Source: Woeseiaceae bacterium (GTDB lineage Bacteria; Pseudomonadota; Gammaproteobacteria; Steroidobacterales; Woeseiaceae). From it: 16,683 nucleotides of DNA. The stretch lies in assembly GCA_022866645.1 (NCBI GenBank), contig JALHUQ010000200.1:1-16683 (forward strand). The letters are read 5' to 3'. Positions 1-7,325 of the stretch are shown here, piece after piece. The notes under the pieces are model-generated. The model was not told the origin of the DNA. It did not search any database and was given only the letters and a program-made list of their open reading frames with translations. The position numbers and the translations under genes were made by a program. The first letter of the stretch is position 1; each line of letters opens with the position of its first letter.

Positions 1-606
1 AACCGTATTAGGCTCCAACGTCAGCTGGTACCAGGAGATATGCATGGGCTTGAGCGCTATTGCAGCACTCAGGTCGGCCATCGCCATATCAATAGTCTGG
101 CCCGGCAAGCCGTGCATCAGGTCCAGGTTGATATTGTCGAAGCCGCCGCGCTCCGCCTCTCGATACGCTCGTGCGATATCGGCGCTGCTGTGAATGCGGC
201 CGAGAGCCGTCAACAGCACGTCGTCGAAACTCTGTGCTCCGATGGATAGTCTTGTGACGCCTGCTTGTCGATAGCCCTCCGGTGATCCGCATTCGACCGT
301 GCCGGGGTTAGCCTCCATCGTGATCTCTACGTCTGCGCTCATGGAAAAAAGAGCTCTGACCCCTTTGAGGAGGCGGTCAATTTCCTGCGGGGAAAACAAG
401 CTGGGGGTTCCACCGCCGAGGAAGACGCTGCTGAGGGTACGGCCTTCGGCATAAGCGGCCTCGCGGGCCAAATCCTTGAGTAAAGCCTCGATGTAGCGTT
501 CCTTGGGTGCCGCGTCACCGGCCGTGTGCGAGTTGAAGTCACAATACGGGCACTTCCGGACACACCAGGGCAAGTGCACGTAAAGCGACAAGGGCGGTGA
601 CATCAT
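1..606 (-). CDS. hemW: HemW-like radical SAM heme chaperone (partial, C-terminus outside window)
   Basis: This is the N-terminal 202 residues of HemW, formerly annotated as an oxygen-independent coproporphyrinogen III oxidase-like protein. The family is known for binding heme and a 4Fe-4S cluster and for passing heme to respiratory proteins. The radical SAM cysteines are visible as CVRKCPYCDF at residues 15-24, with an NSH that follows as in HemW. The GGGTPS glycine motif lies near residues 67-72, MEANPGT follows further on, and SIGAQSF after that. The frame is open to the left edge; full-length homologs are about 380 residues, so roughly half is missing. The start ATG at 606-604 overlaps the rdgB stop as ATGA, which suggests translational coupling; a second ATG follows directly at 603-601. 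HemW rather than HemN is inferred from the short N-terminus and the CxxxCxYCDFNSH form. Confidence 0.93.
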   Translation of the reverse strand, partial: MMSPPLSLYVHLPWCVRKCPYCDFNSHTAGDAAPKERYIEALLKDLAREAAYAEGRTLSSVFLGGGTPSLFSPQEIDRLLKGVRALFSMSADVEITMEANPGTVECGSPEGYRQAGVTRLSIGAQSFDDVLLTALGRIHSSADIARAYREAERGGFDNINLDLMHGLPGQTIDMAMADLSAAIALKPMHISWYQLTLEPNTV

Positions 607-1211
607 GAGTAGTGTCGCTCGATCAGGGCTATCAGCTGGCGCAGCGCTTTGCCGCGGTGACTACGTGCGCTTTTTTCCGCTGCTGTCAGTTCCGCAGCGC
701 TGCAACCGCTTTCCGGGTCAAAAAATACCGGATCATAGCCAAAGCCGCCATCACCCTGTCTGGCCGTCAATATCGAGCCACGCCATTCACCCTCTGCAAA
801 CAATGGTGGCGATCCGTCGGGGAGTACGAAGCTTGCCACACAGTGAAACGTAGCGCCGCGATGTGGCTGGCTCGTGCCCTCTAGTGCGGCAAGCAGCTTC
901 GTGATGTTCTTGTCGTCAGTCGCATCGGGGCCAGCATAGCGGGCCGAGTAAACACCCGGGGCGCCGTCGAGCGCGTTGACTAGCAGTCCGGAATCGTCGG
1001 CGATCGCTGGCAGGCCGGTCGTCGCTGCCGCGTGCCGAGCCTTCAGCAACGAGTTCTCTCTGAAGGTGGTTCCCGTCTCGTCGGCATCCTCGACGCCGAG
1101 CTCCGATTGGGCGACAAGCCCAATGCCCAATCCTTTTAATAGACTGGAAATTTCCCGCAGCTTGCCGAGGTTGCCGCTGGCCATGACGATTTTTGGGGGC
1201 CTCACGATCAC
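603..1211 (-). CDS. rdgB: RdgB/HAM1 family dITP/XTP pyrophosphatase
   Basis: This is a non-canonical purine NTP pyrophosphatase, which hydrolyses dITP, ITP and XTP to monophosphates and keeps deaminated purines out of DNA and RNA. Family motifs are in order: SGNLGKLREI at residues 12-21 (phosphate binding), ADDSGL at 71-76 with the catalytic aspartates, GFGYDPVF at 157-164 and SHRGKAL at 184-190 (base recognition). The length of 202 aa matches the usual value of about 200. The start is GTG at 1211-1209, which shares one base with the rph stop TAG at 1213-1211. Another GTG two codons later is also possible; the first ATG at codon 10 would leave almost nothing before the SGN motif. The gene lies between rph and hemW, an order common in Gammaproteobacteria, and probably belongs to one transcript with them. 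Confidence 0.95.
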   Translation of the reverse strand: MIVRPPKIVMASGNLGKLREISSLLKGLGIGLVAQSELGVEDADETGTTFRENSLLKARHAAATTGLPAIADDSGLLVNALDGAPGVYSARYAGPDATDDKNITKLLAALEGTSQPHRGATFHCVASFVLPDGSPPLFAEGEWRGSILTARQGDGGFGYDPVFFDPESGCSAAELTAAEKSARSHRGKALRQLIALIERHYS

Positions 1212-1933
1212 TACAACGCCGTTCGGATTGCCTCGTTTTGCACGTTGATGATCTCTGCTATGCCGCTGCGGGCCAAAACCAGCATTGCGCCAAATTCTTC
1301 ATCAGTGAACGCGTGACCCTCGGCCGTGCCCTGCACTTCTATGAAACGTCCTGCTTCGTTCATAACAATATTCATATCGGTCTCGGCTTCGGAATCTTCC
1401 GCGTAGTCGAGATCCAATACCGCCGCGCCGTTATAGATGCCGACAGAAACCGCGGCAACCTGTCCGTGCAGCGGATTCTTTTTCAGCTTGCCGTTCGCGG
1501 CCAGTCGTTGCGTGGCAATCGCGAGCGCCACGTAAGCACCGCTGATCGAAGCCGTTCTCGTTCCACCGTCGGCCTGAATCACGTCGCAGTCCAGCGTTAT
1601 GGAACGCTCGCCGAGAGCCTTCATGTCGGTGATCGCGCGCAGCGACCGGCCGATCAGGCGTTGAATTTCGAGCGTTCGTCCGCCCTGCTTTCCATGCGCA
1701 GCCTCGCGACCGGAGCGTGTGTGCGTTGCTCGCGGCAACATGCCGTATTCGCCGGTCACCCAGCCTGTGCCTTTGCCGCGCAGCCAGCCAGGAACGCGAT
1801 CCTCGATACTGGCTGTACAAAGTACCTGAGTGTCACCGAAACATGCGAGAACACTCCCTTCCGCGTGCTTGGTGAAATCGGCAATGAAGCGAACTTCACG
1901 CATAGTTGCAGGATCGCGGCCACTAGGGCGCAT
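1211..1933 (-). CDS. rph: Ribonuclease PH
   Basis: RNase PH is a phosphate-dependent 3'-5' exoribonuclease that trims the 3' ends of tRNA precursors and other structured RNAs, acting as a hexamer. The protein has 240 residues, as expected. It begins MRPSGRDP and contains the phosphate-binding arginine at position 86 in GGRTLEIQRLIGRSLR, the TLDCDVIQADGGTRTA segment at about 113-128, and a C-terminal stretch ending in NEAIR. There is no truncation of the kind known from the E. coli K-12 rph frameshift. The start ATG at 1933-1931 has a GGAG Shine-Dalgarno about 7 bases upstream. It lies 36 bases after the phosphatase gene and overlaps rdgB by one base, so all are probably co-transcribed. Confidence 0.96.
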   Translation of the reverse strand: MRPSGRDPATMREVRFIADFTKHAEGSVLACFGDTQVLCTASIEDRVPGWLRGKGTGWVTGEYGMLPRATHTRSGREAAHGKQGGRTLEIQRLIGRSLRAITDMKALGERSITLDCDVIQADGGTRTASISGAYVALAIATQRLAANGKLKKNPLHGQVAAVSVGIYNGAAVLDLDYAEDSEAETDMNIVMNEAGRFIEVQGTAEGHAFTDEEFGAMLVLARSGIAEIINVQNEAIRTAL

Positions 1934-1969
1934 GATGATTCTCCATGTAATTGTTCGACCTGGATTCGG

Positions 1970-2716
1970 TTAGAGACCGAGCCACCTTAGCGCGGTACCG
2001 GTCGTATTGTCACTGTAGGGGGCGTTGATTCCCAGCGCCTTGGTGCTGAGCGCCTTTAAGTTTTCTACCAGGTTTTGTTCCCCTGAAACCCCGATTTGCC
2101 CTATGTCCTTATCGGACAGCCCAGACCAGAGGCCGTCGGAACAAGCCAATAAAACATCGCCATGTTGCAGGGCCATTTTGTGCGTAATACTCATGTCCGG
2201 CACCGGTGCGTCGCCGCCAATACAGCATTCGACGAAGTTACGCATCGGGTGATTTTCCGCTTCCTCTTCCGTTATTGCCCCTTCCTGAATCAACACCTCG
2301 ACATGGCTGTGGTCGCGCGATCGTGTGCGGACTGCGCCATTTCGAATCTGATAAATTCGGCTGTCGCCGATGTGGGCCCAAAAAGTACCGCCCTCCTGAA
2401 CCAGACAAACGGCGCAGGTCGCGCGTGGCCTGAAATCAACAGCGATGTCCTTGCCAACTCGCACGACCTCATCATGCGCACGCGATAGCGCCATATAGAG
2501 AAAACCCTGCGGATCGAATATCGGCTGCGGCGTGGCCATGAACAGGTCTTGCACTATCTTCAGGCCGGTTTCCGCTGCGCGCGCACCGTCGGAATGTCCG
2601 CCCATGCCGTCAAATACCAGCATGAGCGCGGCCTTTTCGGAAACCACGACCGCAGCGCGATCCTGATTATCCTGACGATCACCGAGAGCTGAGACTTTGG
2701 CGTATTCGATTTGCAT
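1970..2716 (-). CDS. PP2C-type Ser/Thr protein phosphatase
   Basis: This is a compact single-domain PPM/PP2C metal-dependent phosphatase of 248 aa that removes phosphate from Ser or Thr. The sequence shows GDRQDNQD at residues 12-19, the metal site VFDGMGGH at 34-41 (Asp36), AHIGDSRIY at 114-122, RDHS at 134-137, ACSDGLW at 191-197 (Asp194) and SDNTT at 235-239 (Asp236), so the metal ligands are all present. There is no signal peptide or membrane segment, so it should be cytoplasmic. It is the first gene of the minus-strand run and lies back to back with yicC. Related bacteria often carry such a phosphatase beside a Hanks-type kinase; no kinase is in this window, so its partner and substrate are unknown. 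No clear Shine-Dalgarno is visible before the ATG. Confidence 0.92.
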   Translation of the reverse strand: MQIEYAKVSALGDRQDNQDRAAVVVSEKAALMLVFDGMGGHSDGARAAETGLKIVQDLFMATPQPIFDPQGFLYMALSRAHDEVVRVGKDIAVDFRPRATCAVCLVQEGGTFWAHIGDSRIYQIRNGAVRTRSRDHSHVEVLIQEGAITEEEAENHPMRNFVECCIGGDAPVPDMSITHKMALQHGDVLLACSDGLWSGLSDKDIGQIGVSGEQNLVENLKALSTKALGINAPYSDNTTGTALRWLGL

Positions 2717-2829
2717 AGAGATTCGTGGTGATAGGTGGCCTTACACAGCGGCCACAGCTTAGAATGTTGTCCCCTCAAAAAACGTGACCCACACAGCACT
2801 ATGGCGCGCATCTCTGGAGAACAACGCTG
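2717..2829. promoter_or_regulatory. Divergent intergenic region between the PP2C gene and yicC
   Basis: This 113-bp gap separates the two oppositely oriented operons and must hold or lie near both promoters. An inverted repeat with 6-bp arms, GTGGCC at 2735-2740 and GGCCAC at 2750-2755, lies close to the PP2C start. A TAGAAT box at 2760-2765 could be a -10 element for yicC, but no -35 hexamer sits at a good distance. GGAGA at 2816-2820 is a reasonable ribosome binding site for yicC, 9 bases before its ATG. The promoter assignment is weak. Confidence 0.4.
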
Positions 2830-3696
2830 ATGTTACACAGTATGACAGGCTTCGCGCGAGAGACCGTGGAAACCACTCTCGGTACGCTGACCTGGGAGAT
2901 ACGGGCGGTAAACCATCGCTACCTCGATGTGCAGTTCAAAATGCCCGAAGACCTGCGCCCAAAAGAGCAGGTTTTTCGGCAGCAGGCGAGCGCGATTCTG
3001 GGGCGCGGCAAGATTGAGTGCGGTTTGTATTTTCGCCGAGCCACCGATCAGCAGTCTGAGATGCAAATCGATACGGAGCTCGTGAAGCTACTGAGCTCCC
3101 GCATTTCTGAGGTCTCCGCGATACTCCCTTCGCCGGCGGGGATAAATCCCATCGAAATTTTGCGCTGGCCGGGTGTTCTGCAGCAACGCGAGGTCGATGC
3201 AGAGCCGTTATTCGAAGCGGCAAGCGCTTTGCTCGATACGACGCTGGGTGCGCTGGACGACATGCGGATGAGCGAGGGTCGACGCATCGTCGAGATGCTT
3301 GAATCACGCTGTGTCGATATCGAAAGTATTGCCGCGCTGGTGCGCCTGCGCATGCCGGAAGTATTGGCGGCGTCTCGGGCGAAACAACGGGAACGCATTG
3401 AGAAGCTCGACGTCGAGGCCGACCCGGCGCGTCTTGAAGTGGAACTGGCCCTGCTCGCGCAGAAAATTGACGTTGACGAAGAGCTCGATCGACTTGAGAG
3501 TCATTTGGTTGAAATTCGCGACGCGCTTCAGGATCCCAAGCCCGTCGGCCGGCGTCTCGACTTTCTGATGCAGGAGCTCAATCGTGAGGCGAACACGCTA
3601 GGCTCGAAATCAGCGGATGCCGAAACGACTAAAGCTGCGGTGGACTTGAAAGTCCTGATCGAGCAAATGCGCGAGCAGATTCAGAATGTCGAGTAA
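2830..3696 (+). CDS. yicC: YicC/YloC family endoribonuclease
   Basis: This is a full-length YicC family protein of 288 aa (E. coli YicC is about 287). Members have been reported as endoribonucleases and linked to small-RNA turnover in E. coli; the physiological targets here are unknown. The N-terminal domain opens with the hallmark SMTGFAR at residues 4-10, followed by WEIRAVNHRYLD at 22-33. The C-terminal DUF1732 domain shows DEELDRLESH at 216-225 and GRRLDFLMQELNREAN at 240-255 followed by TLGSKS. The start ATG is supported by GGAGA 9 bases upstream and by alignment with the family N-terminus. The gene overlaps gmk by 11 bases, so coupled translation with gmk is likely. Confidence 0.95.
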   Translation: MLHSMTGFARETVETTLGTLTWEIRAVNHRYLDVQFKMPEDLRPKEQVFRQQASAILGRGKIECGLYFRRATDQQSEMQIDTELVKLLSSRISEVSAILPSPAGINPIEILRWPGVLQQREVDAEPLFEAASALLDTTLGALDDMRMSEGRRIVEMLESRCVDIESIAALVRLRMPEVLAASRAKQRERIEKLDVEADPARLEVELALLAQKIDVDEELDRLESHLVEIRDALQDPKPVGRRLDFLMQELNREANTLGSKSADAETTKAAVDLKVLIEQMREQIQNVE

Positions 3697-4312
3697 GAAA
3701 CGTGGCGGGAAGCTGTTTGTTTTTGCCGCGCCATCGGGCGCCGGGAAGACAACGCTGGTTCACGCGATGGTTACAAAGCACCCGGAATTGCGGTTTTCGA
3801 TCTCGTACACGACTCGCGAAGCACGAAGCAATGAAGCTAACGAAGTCGACTATCTATTTGTCAGCGAAGACGAGTTCATGCGGTTGCGGGATGAAGGAGA
3901 GCTGCTTGAGTACGCGGAGGTGTTTGACCACCATTACGCGACGAGTCGCAGCCAGGTAGAAAAACATCTGGCCGACAATCGCGATGTCGTTCTCGAAATT
4001 GACTGGCAGGGCGCACAACAGGTCCGTGTATCAATGCCGGATTGCGTGACCATATTCATCCTGCCACCGTCCATCGCTGAACTTGAGCGTCGCTTGCGCG
4101 ACCGCCGCACCGACAAGCCGGCAATCATCGAGCGGCGACTTAAGGACGCACGCAGCGACATCGCACACTGGACAGAATTCGACCACGTCATCATTAACGA
4201 TCAGCTGGATCACGCTATTGCTGCGCTCGATGACATTCTAAAGGGTGACGGATACGCTACCTCAACCAGCAACCCGGATTTGCGCCGAGCCGTACGCAGC
4301 ATCGTCGACTGA
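3686..4312 (+). CDS. gmk: Guanylate kinase
   Basis: Guanylate kinase converts GMP to GDP with ATP and feeds GTP and (p)ppGpp synthesis, which fits its position upstream of spoT. The 208-residue protein has the P-loop APSGAGKT at residues 15-22, the GMP-binding segment SYTTREAR at 40-47 with DY at 55-56, and the EIDWQGAQQVR motif at 104-114. Two details differ from the familiar sequence: the usual RxGE becomes RSNE (47-50), and the usual GNYYGT becomes DHHYAT (81-86). The second GMP-contacting Tyr (Tyr84) and the acidic residue Glu75 are kept. The start overlaps the end of yicC by 11 bases. It is followed by a gap of about 110 bp before rpoZ. Confidence 0.96.
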   Translation: MSSKKRGGKLFVFAAPSGAGKTTLVHAMVTKHPELRFSISYTTREARSNEANEVDYLFVSEDEFMRLRDEGELLEYAEVFDHHYATSRSQVEKHLADNRDVVLEIDWQGAQQVRVSMPDCVTIFILPPSIAELERRLRDRRTDKPAIIERRLKDARSDIAHWTEFDHVIINDQLDHAIAALDDILKGDGYATSTSNPDLRRAVRSIVD

Positions 4313-4389
4313 GCCGCTTATAACGTTTGCTTATATGGTCTCGCGGTCTTGCTGTCGGCTGGCTTAGACTCCCCGGCCTCACCTCTACA

Positions 4390-4401
4390 GGGGCTTGCCC
4401 C
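4390..4401 (+). repeat. Short hairpin in the rpoZ 5' leader
   Basis: GGGGC at 4390-4394 and GCCCC at 4397-4401 can pair as a stem of 4-5 bp just upstream of the AAGGA ribosome binding site (4408-4412) of rpoZ. It has no following T-tract, so it is not a normal terminator. It could modestly affect translation initiation, but this is only a structural observation. The rest of the 4313-4421 gap shows no convincing promoter pair. Confidence 0.3.
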
Positions 4402-4421
4402 CAACCCAAGGACACCCAAAC

Positions 4422-4703
4422 ATGGCCAGAATTACGGTCGAAGATTGCCTGGATAATATTGAGAACATTTTTGAAATGGTGCTGGTTGCCGCGAAACGTG
4501 CCCGCCGTGTTGCGCACGGTGCTGAGCCATTGGTCGACCTTCAAAATGACAAGCCCACCGTAGTTGCCCTTCGTGAAATTGCGGAAGGTCTCGTCACACC
4601 GTCGATACTCCTGGAGATCGAAGTGCCGGTGACGGAAAACCTGATGCAGGGTGACTCCCTGGATGACATTTTGCCGGTACGCGGCATTTCGATAGGTGAC
4701 TAG
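4422..4703 (+). CDS. rpoZ: RNA polymerase omega subunit
   Basis: Omega is the small RNA polymerase subunit that helps assemble beta-prime and, in Proteobacteria, forms part of a ppGpp binding site; its gene commonly precedes spoT. The 93-residue protein begins with the near-invariant MARITVEDCL and continues with VLVAAKRARRV at about 20-30 and DKPTVVALREIAEG at 43-56. I chose ATG at 4422 because the family starts at MARITVED and AAGGA lies 9 bases upstream; a TTG nine codons earlier in frame (4395) is inside the leader hairpin and is unlikely. An acidic C-terminal tail (residues 65-93) is normal for the longer gammaproteobacterial omegas. Confidence 0.96.
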   Translation: MARITVEDCLDNIENIFEMVLVAAKRARRVAHGAEPLVDLQNDKPTVVALREIAEGLVTPSILLEIEVPVTENLMQGDSLDDILPVRGISIGD

Positions 4704-4758
4704 GCGCGACTAAACCGGCCGGGGCGAGACGGCAGCGACACAATCCCCGATCCGCGGG

Positions 4759-4764
4759 TATGAT
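4759..4764 (+). promoter_or_regulatory. Candidate -10 element for spoT
   Basis: TATGAT matches the sigma-70 -10 consensus in five of six positions and ends 6 bases before the spoT ATG. If it is used, transcription would begin at or next to the start codon and give a leaderless mRNA. No convincing -35 hexamer lies 16-18 bases upstream, so this is only a candidate. Confidence 0.3.
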
Positions 4765-4770
4765 CAGGGC

Positions 4771-6927
4771 ATGGATTACGCTGCAGCAATTTTGTCAAAA
4801 CTGCCGGGTGCTAACAGGCGCGCCCATGGCGTGCGGCGGCTTATTGAGACGCTTCAGTCCTACCTCCCCGAAGAGCAACTCGCGCAAATTACTGCGGCCT
4901 ACGAGTTCGGCGCAGCCGCCCACGCCGGCCAGTCGCGAATAACCGGTGAGGCCTACATCACCCACCCCATAGCGGTTGCGCAGGAACTCGCGGAGATGCG
5001 CCTCGACGCGCAGGCGATTACGGCTGCGATCCTTCACGACACCGTTGAAGACACCTCAGTATCACTCGAGGACATAGCGGAACATTTCGGCAGCGAAGTA
5101 GCGCTGCTTGTTGATGGCGTCAGCAAGCTGGACCAGATCGAATTCCGCAGCCGCGCCGAGGCGCAAGCGGAAAGTTTCCGCAAGATGATGCTCGCGATGA
5201 TCGAGGACATTCGCGTCATACTCGTAAAACTCGCCGACCGATTGCACAACATGCAAACGCTGGGTGCAATGCCAACCGAAAAGAGGCGGCGCATTGCACG
5301 CGAGACTCTCGATATCTACGCGCCTATCGCCAACCGACTCGGCATCAATCGATTAAAAGTGCAGCTCGAAGACCTCGGCTTCAGGCACTTGCATCCGTTC
5401 CGCTACCGTGTGCTCGAGACCGCGCTGAAGAAGAGTCAGGGCAGCCAAAAACAAATCGTCAAGAAAATTATAGAAGAAGTTGAAAGCGCGATGGCGGACG
5501 AGGGCATTGAAGGCGAAGTCGTCGGTCGGCAAAAACACCTGTACAGCATTTACAAGAAAATGGCGGAGAAGAAACGCCAGCTATCGGACGTCGTCGATGT
5601 TTACGGCTTTCGCGTAATTTGTGACGACGTAAACAGTTGTTACCAGGTACTCGGTATTGTGCACGGCCTTTACAAGCCCATGCCCGGGCGATTCAAGGAT
5701 TACATCGCGATTCCACGAATCAATGGTTACCAGTCTCTGCACACGACTTTGTTTGGTCCCAAGGGGCTGCCGCTCGAGGTACAAATTCGAACCCGTGATA
5801 TGCACCGACTGGCGGAATCGGGTGTCGCGTCACACTGGATCTATAAGGCCGACGAAAAGTCCGACGCGGGCCCACAGCGCAGGGCGCGTGAGTGGCTCTC
5901 CAACCTGGAAGAACTGCAACAGTCCGGTACGTCTGAAGAGTTTCTTGAAAGCGTCAAGGTCGATCTTTTCCCCGATAAGATTTATGTCTTCACGCCCAAG
6001 GGCGACATCATGCCGCTTCCGAAAGGGGCAACAACGGTGGATTTTGCCTACGCCGTGCATACCGACGTCGGTGACCGCTGTGTTGCTGCCAAGGTCAATC
6101 GCGGGCTCGTGCCGCTACGCACCGAATTACAAAACAGCCAGACTGTCGAAGTCATAACGTCCAAAGGTGCGAAGCCGAACCCCAACTGGTTAACGTTCGT
6201 GCGCACGGCGAAAGCCCGAACCGCCATCCGGCAGCACATGAAAAACCTGCGCTCCTCAGAGTCGGTAGATCTCGGCAAGCGCTTGTTGGATCGATCTTTG
6301 AAGGACCTCGGGTCATCGCTACGAAAAATCGGCAAGACCCGGATGAGCGAGGCCCTCGAGGAACTCGGCCTCAACACCACTGCCGAACTATTTGAACAGA
6401 TTGGCCTCGGCGAAAGACTCGCCCCACTGGTCGCCCGTTTTCTGGCAGACGTGGGAGACGAAGCGGGTGCAGGGACCAACAAAGCGAGCCTGACTATTGC
6501 GGGCACAGAAGGCATGGTCGTTACCTACGGCAAATGCTGCTACCCGATACCCGGGGACAGCGTCATGGGTTATCTGACCGCTGGCCGCGGCGTCGTTATC
6601 CACCGCAATCAATGCGGCAACTTGTCGAACTTTCGCAAACAGCCCGAGAAATGGATCTCGGTAAGTTGGGAAAAGGACATCGGCCGGGAATTTCCGTGCC
6701 AGATTCAAATTGACACGCGCAATAAACCGGGCGTACTTGCCGAGGTAGCGGCTACGATCGGCGACTGCGGATCGAACATTGAACAGGTGGAGGTCCTGGG
6801 CCGCCACGACGACTGCTCGGTGCTGTCATTTTTGTTGCAGGTGAGAGGTCGCGTGCACCTTGCGAGCATCATGCGCAATGTGCGTAAAATGAAAAACGTG
6901 ATGCGCGTTTCGCGCGACTGTGCGTGA
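4771..6927 (+). CDS. spoT: Bifunctional (p)ppGpp synthetase/hydrolase SpoT
   Basis: This is a long RelA/SpoT homolog of 718 aa. The hydrolase HD domain has THP at 64-66 and HDTVEDT at 89-95 (metal ligands His89 and Asp90, with the ED pair at 93-94). The synthetase domain has DVYGFRV with Asp276, GRFKDY at 306-311, NGYQSLHT at 318-325 and EVQIRT at 336-341. A TGS domain covers about 395-460, a conserved Cys region GKCCYPIPGD is at 587-596, and the C-terminal ACT domain spans about 640-718. Relative to E. coli SpoT the numbering is offset by 17, so the residues corresponding to D73, D259 and E319 are all kept and both activities look possible. The ATG at 4771 lacks a good Shine-Dalgarno, and a TATGAT box sits 6 bases before it. 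SpoT is preferred over RelA because RFKD and the intact HD site are present. Confidence 0.96.
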   Translation: MDYAAAILSKLPGANRRAHGVRRLIETLQSYLPEEQLAQITAAYEFGAAAHAGQSRITGEAYITHPIAVAQELAEMRLDAQAITAAILHDTVEDTSVSLEDIAEHFGSEVALLVDGVSKLDQIEFRSRAEAQAESFRKMMLAMIEDIRVILVKLADRLHNMQTLGAMPTEKRRRIARETLDIYAPIANRLGINRLKVQLEDLGFRHLHPFRYRVLETALKKSQGSQKQIVKKIIEEVESAMADEGIEGEVVGRQKHLYSIYKKMAEKKRQLSDVVDVYGFRVICDDVNSCYQVLGIVHGLYKPMPGRFKDYIAIPRINGYQSLHTTLFGPKGLPLEVQIRTRDMHRLAESGVASHWIYKADEKSDAGPQRRAREWLSNLEELQQSGTSEEFLESVKVDLFPDKIYVFTPKGDIMPLPKGATTVDFAYAVHTDVGDRCVAAKVNRGLVPLRTELQNSQTVEVITSKGAKPNPNWLTFVRTAKARTAIRQHMKNLRSSESVDLGKRLLDRSLKDLGSSLRKIGKTRMSEALEELGLNTTAELFEQIGLGERLAPLVARFLADVGDEAGAGTNKASLTIAGTEGMVVTYGKCCYPIPGDSVMGYLTAGRGVVIHRNQCGNLSNFRKQPEKWISVSWEKDIGREFPCQIQIDTRNKPGVLAEVAATIGDCGSNIEQVEVLGRHDDCSVLSFLLQVRGRVHLASIMRNVRKMKNVMRVSRDCA

Positions 6928-6944
6928 CGATCAGGAAATAGGAA

Positions 6945-7325
6945 ATGGAAAAAGTAGCGATACACACGAACGATGCGCCAGCCGCGATCGGCACTTATTC
7001 GCAGGCTATACAGGCAGGCGGCTTCGTATTCTTGTCCGGGCAGATTCCGCTGGTACCAGGGACTATGGAGATTGTTGCCGGCGACTTTGAGGCGCGCGCG
7101 CGGCAAGTATTTGAAAATCTCCGCGCAGTTGCCGAGGCGGCCGGTGGCAGTTTAGACGACGTCGTCAAGCTCACAATATTCCTGACGGATCTCAATAATT
7201 TCGCGACAGTGAATTCCGTCATGGAAACTTTTTTCGAGCAGCCTTTCCCGGCTCGCGCCGCCGTCGGTGTCGCCTCTCTGCCCAAAGGTGTAGACGTCGA
7301 GGCAGACGCAATCCTTGCACTCTGA
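6945..7325 (+). CDS. ridA: RidA family enamine/imine deaminase
   Basis: RidA (YjgF/YER057c/UK114 family) hydrolyses reactive 2-aminoacrylate and related enamines released by PLP enzymes, protecting those enzymes from damage. The 126-residue protein is typical in length. It shows IGTYSQAI at 15-22, GFVFLSGQIP at 26-35, the catalytic arginine Arg104 in FPARAAVGVASLP and Glu119 in VEADAIL. The ATG at 6945 follows AGGAAA at 6933-6938, a good ribosome binding site. It lies 17 bases after spoT, and its last 11 bases overlap the proposed start of recG. The spoT-ridA-recG order is seen in other Gammaproteobacteria. Confidence 0.94.
   Translation: MEKVAIHTNDAPAAIGTYSQAIQAGGFVFLSGQIPLVPGTMEIVAGDFEARARQVFENLRAVAEAAGGSLDDVVKLTIFLTDLNNFATVNSVMETFFEQPFPARAAVGVASLPKGVDVEADAILAL

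Noticed and set aside
1193..1990. 265-codon open frame on the plus strand across rph
   Set aside because: It is antisense to a clear RNase PH gene, has no recognisable motifs, and arises from the codon bias of the opposite strand.
4760..4942. ATG at 4760 as an alternative gene start before spoT
   Set aside because: It is out of frame with SpoT and gives a 60-residue peptide with no support.
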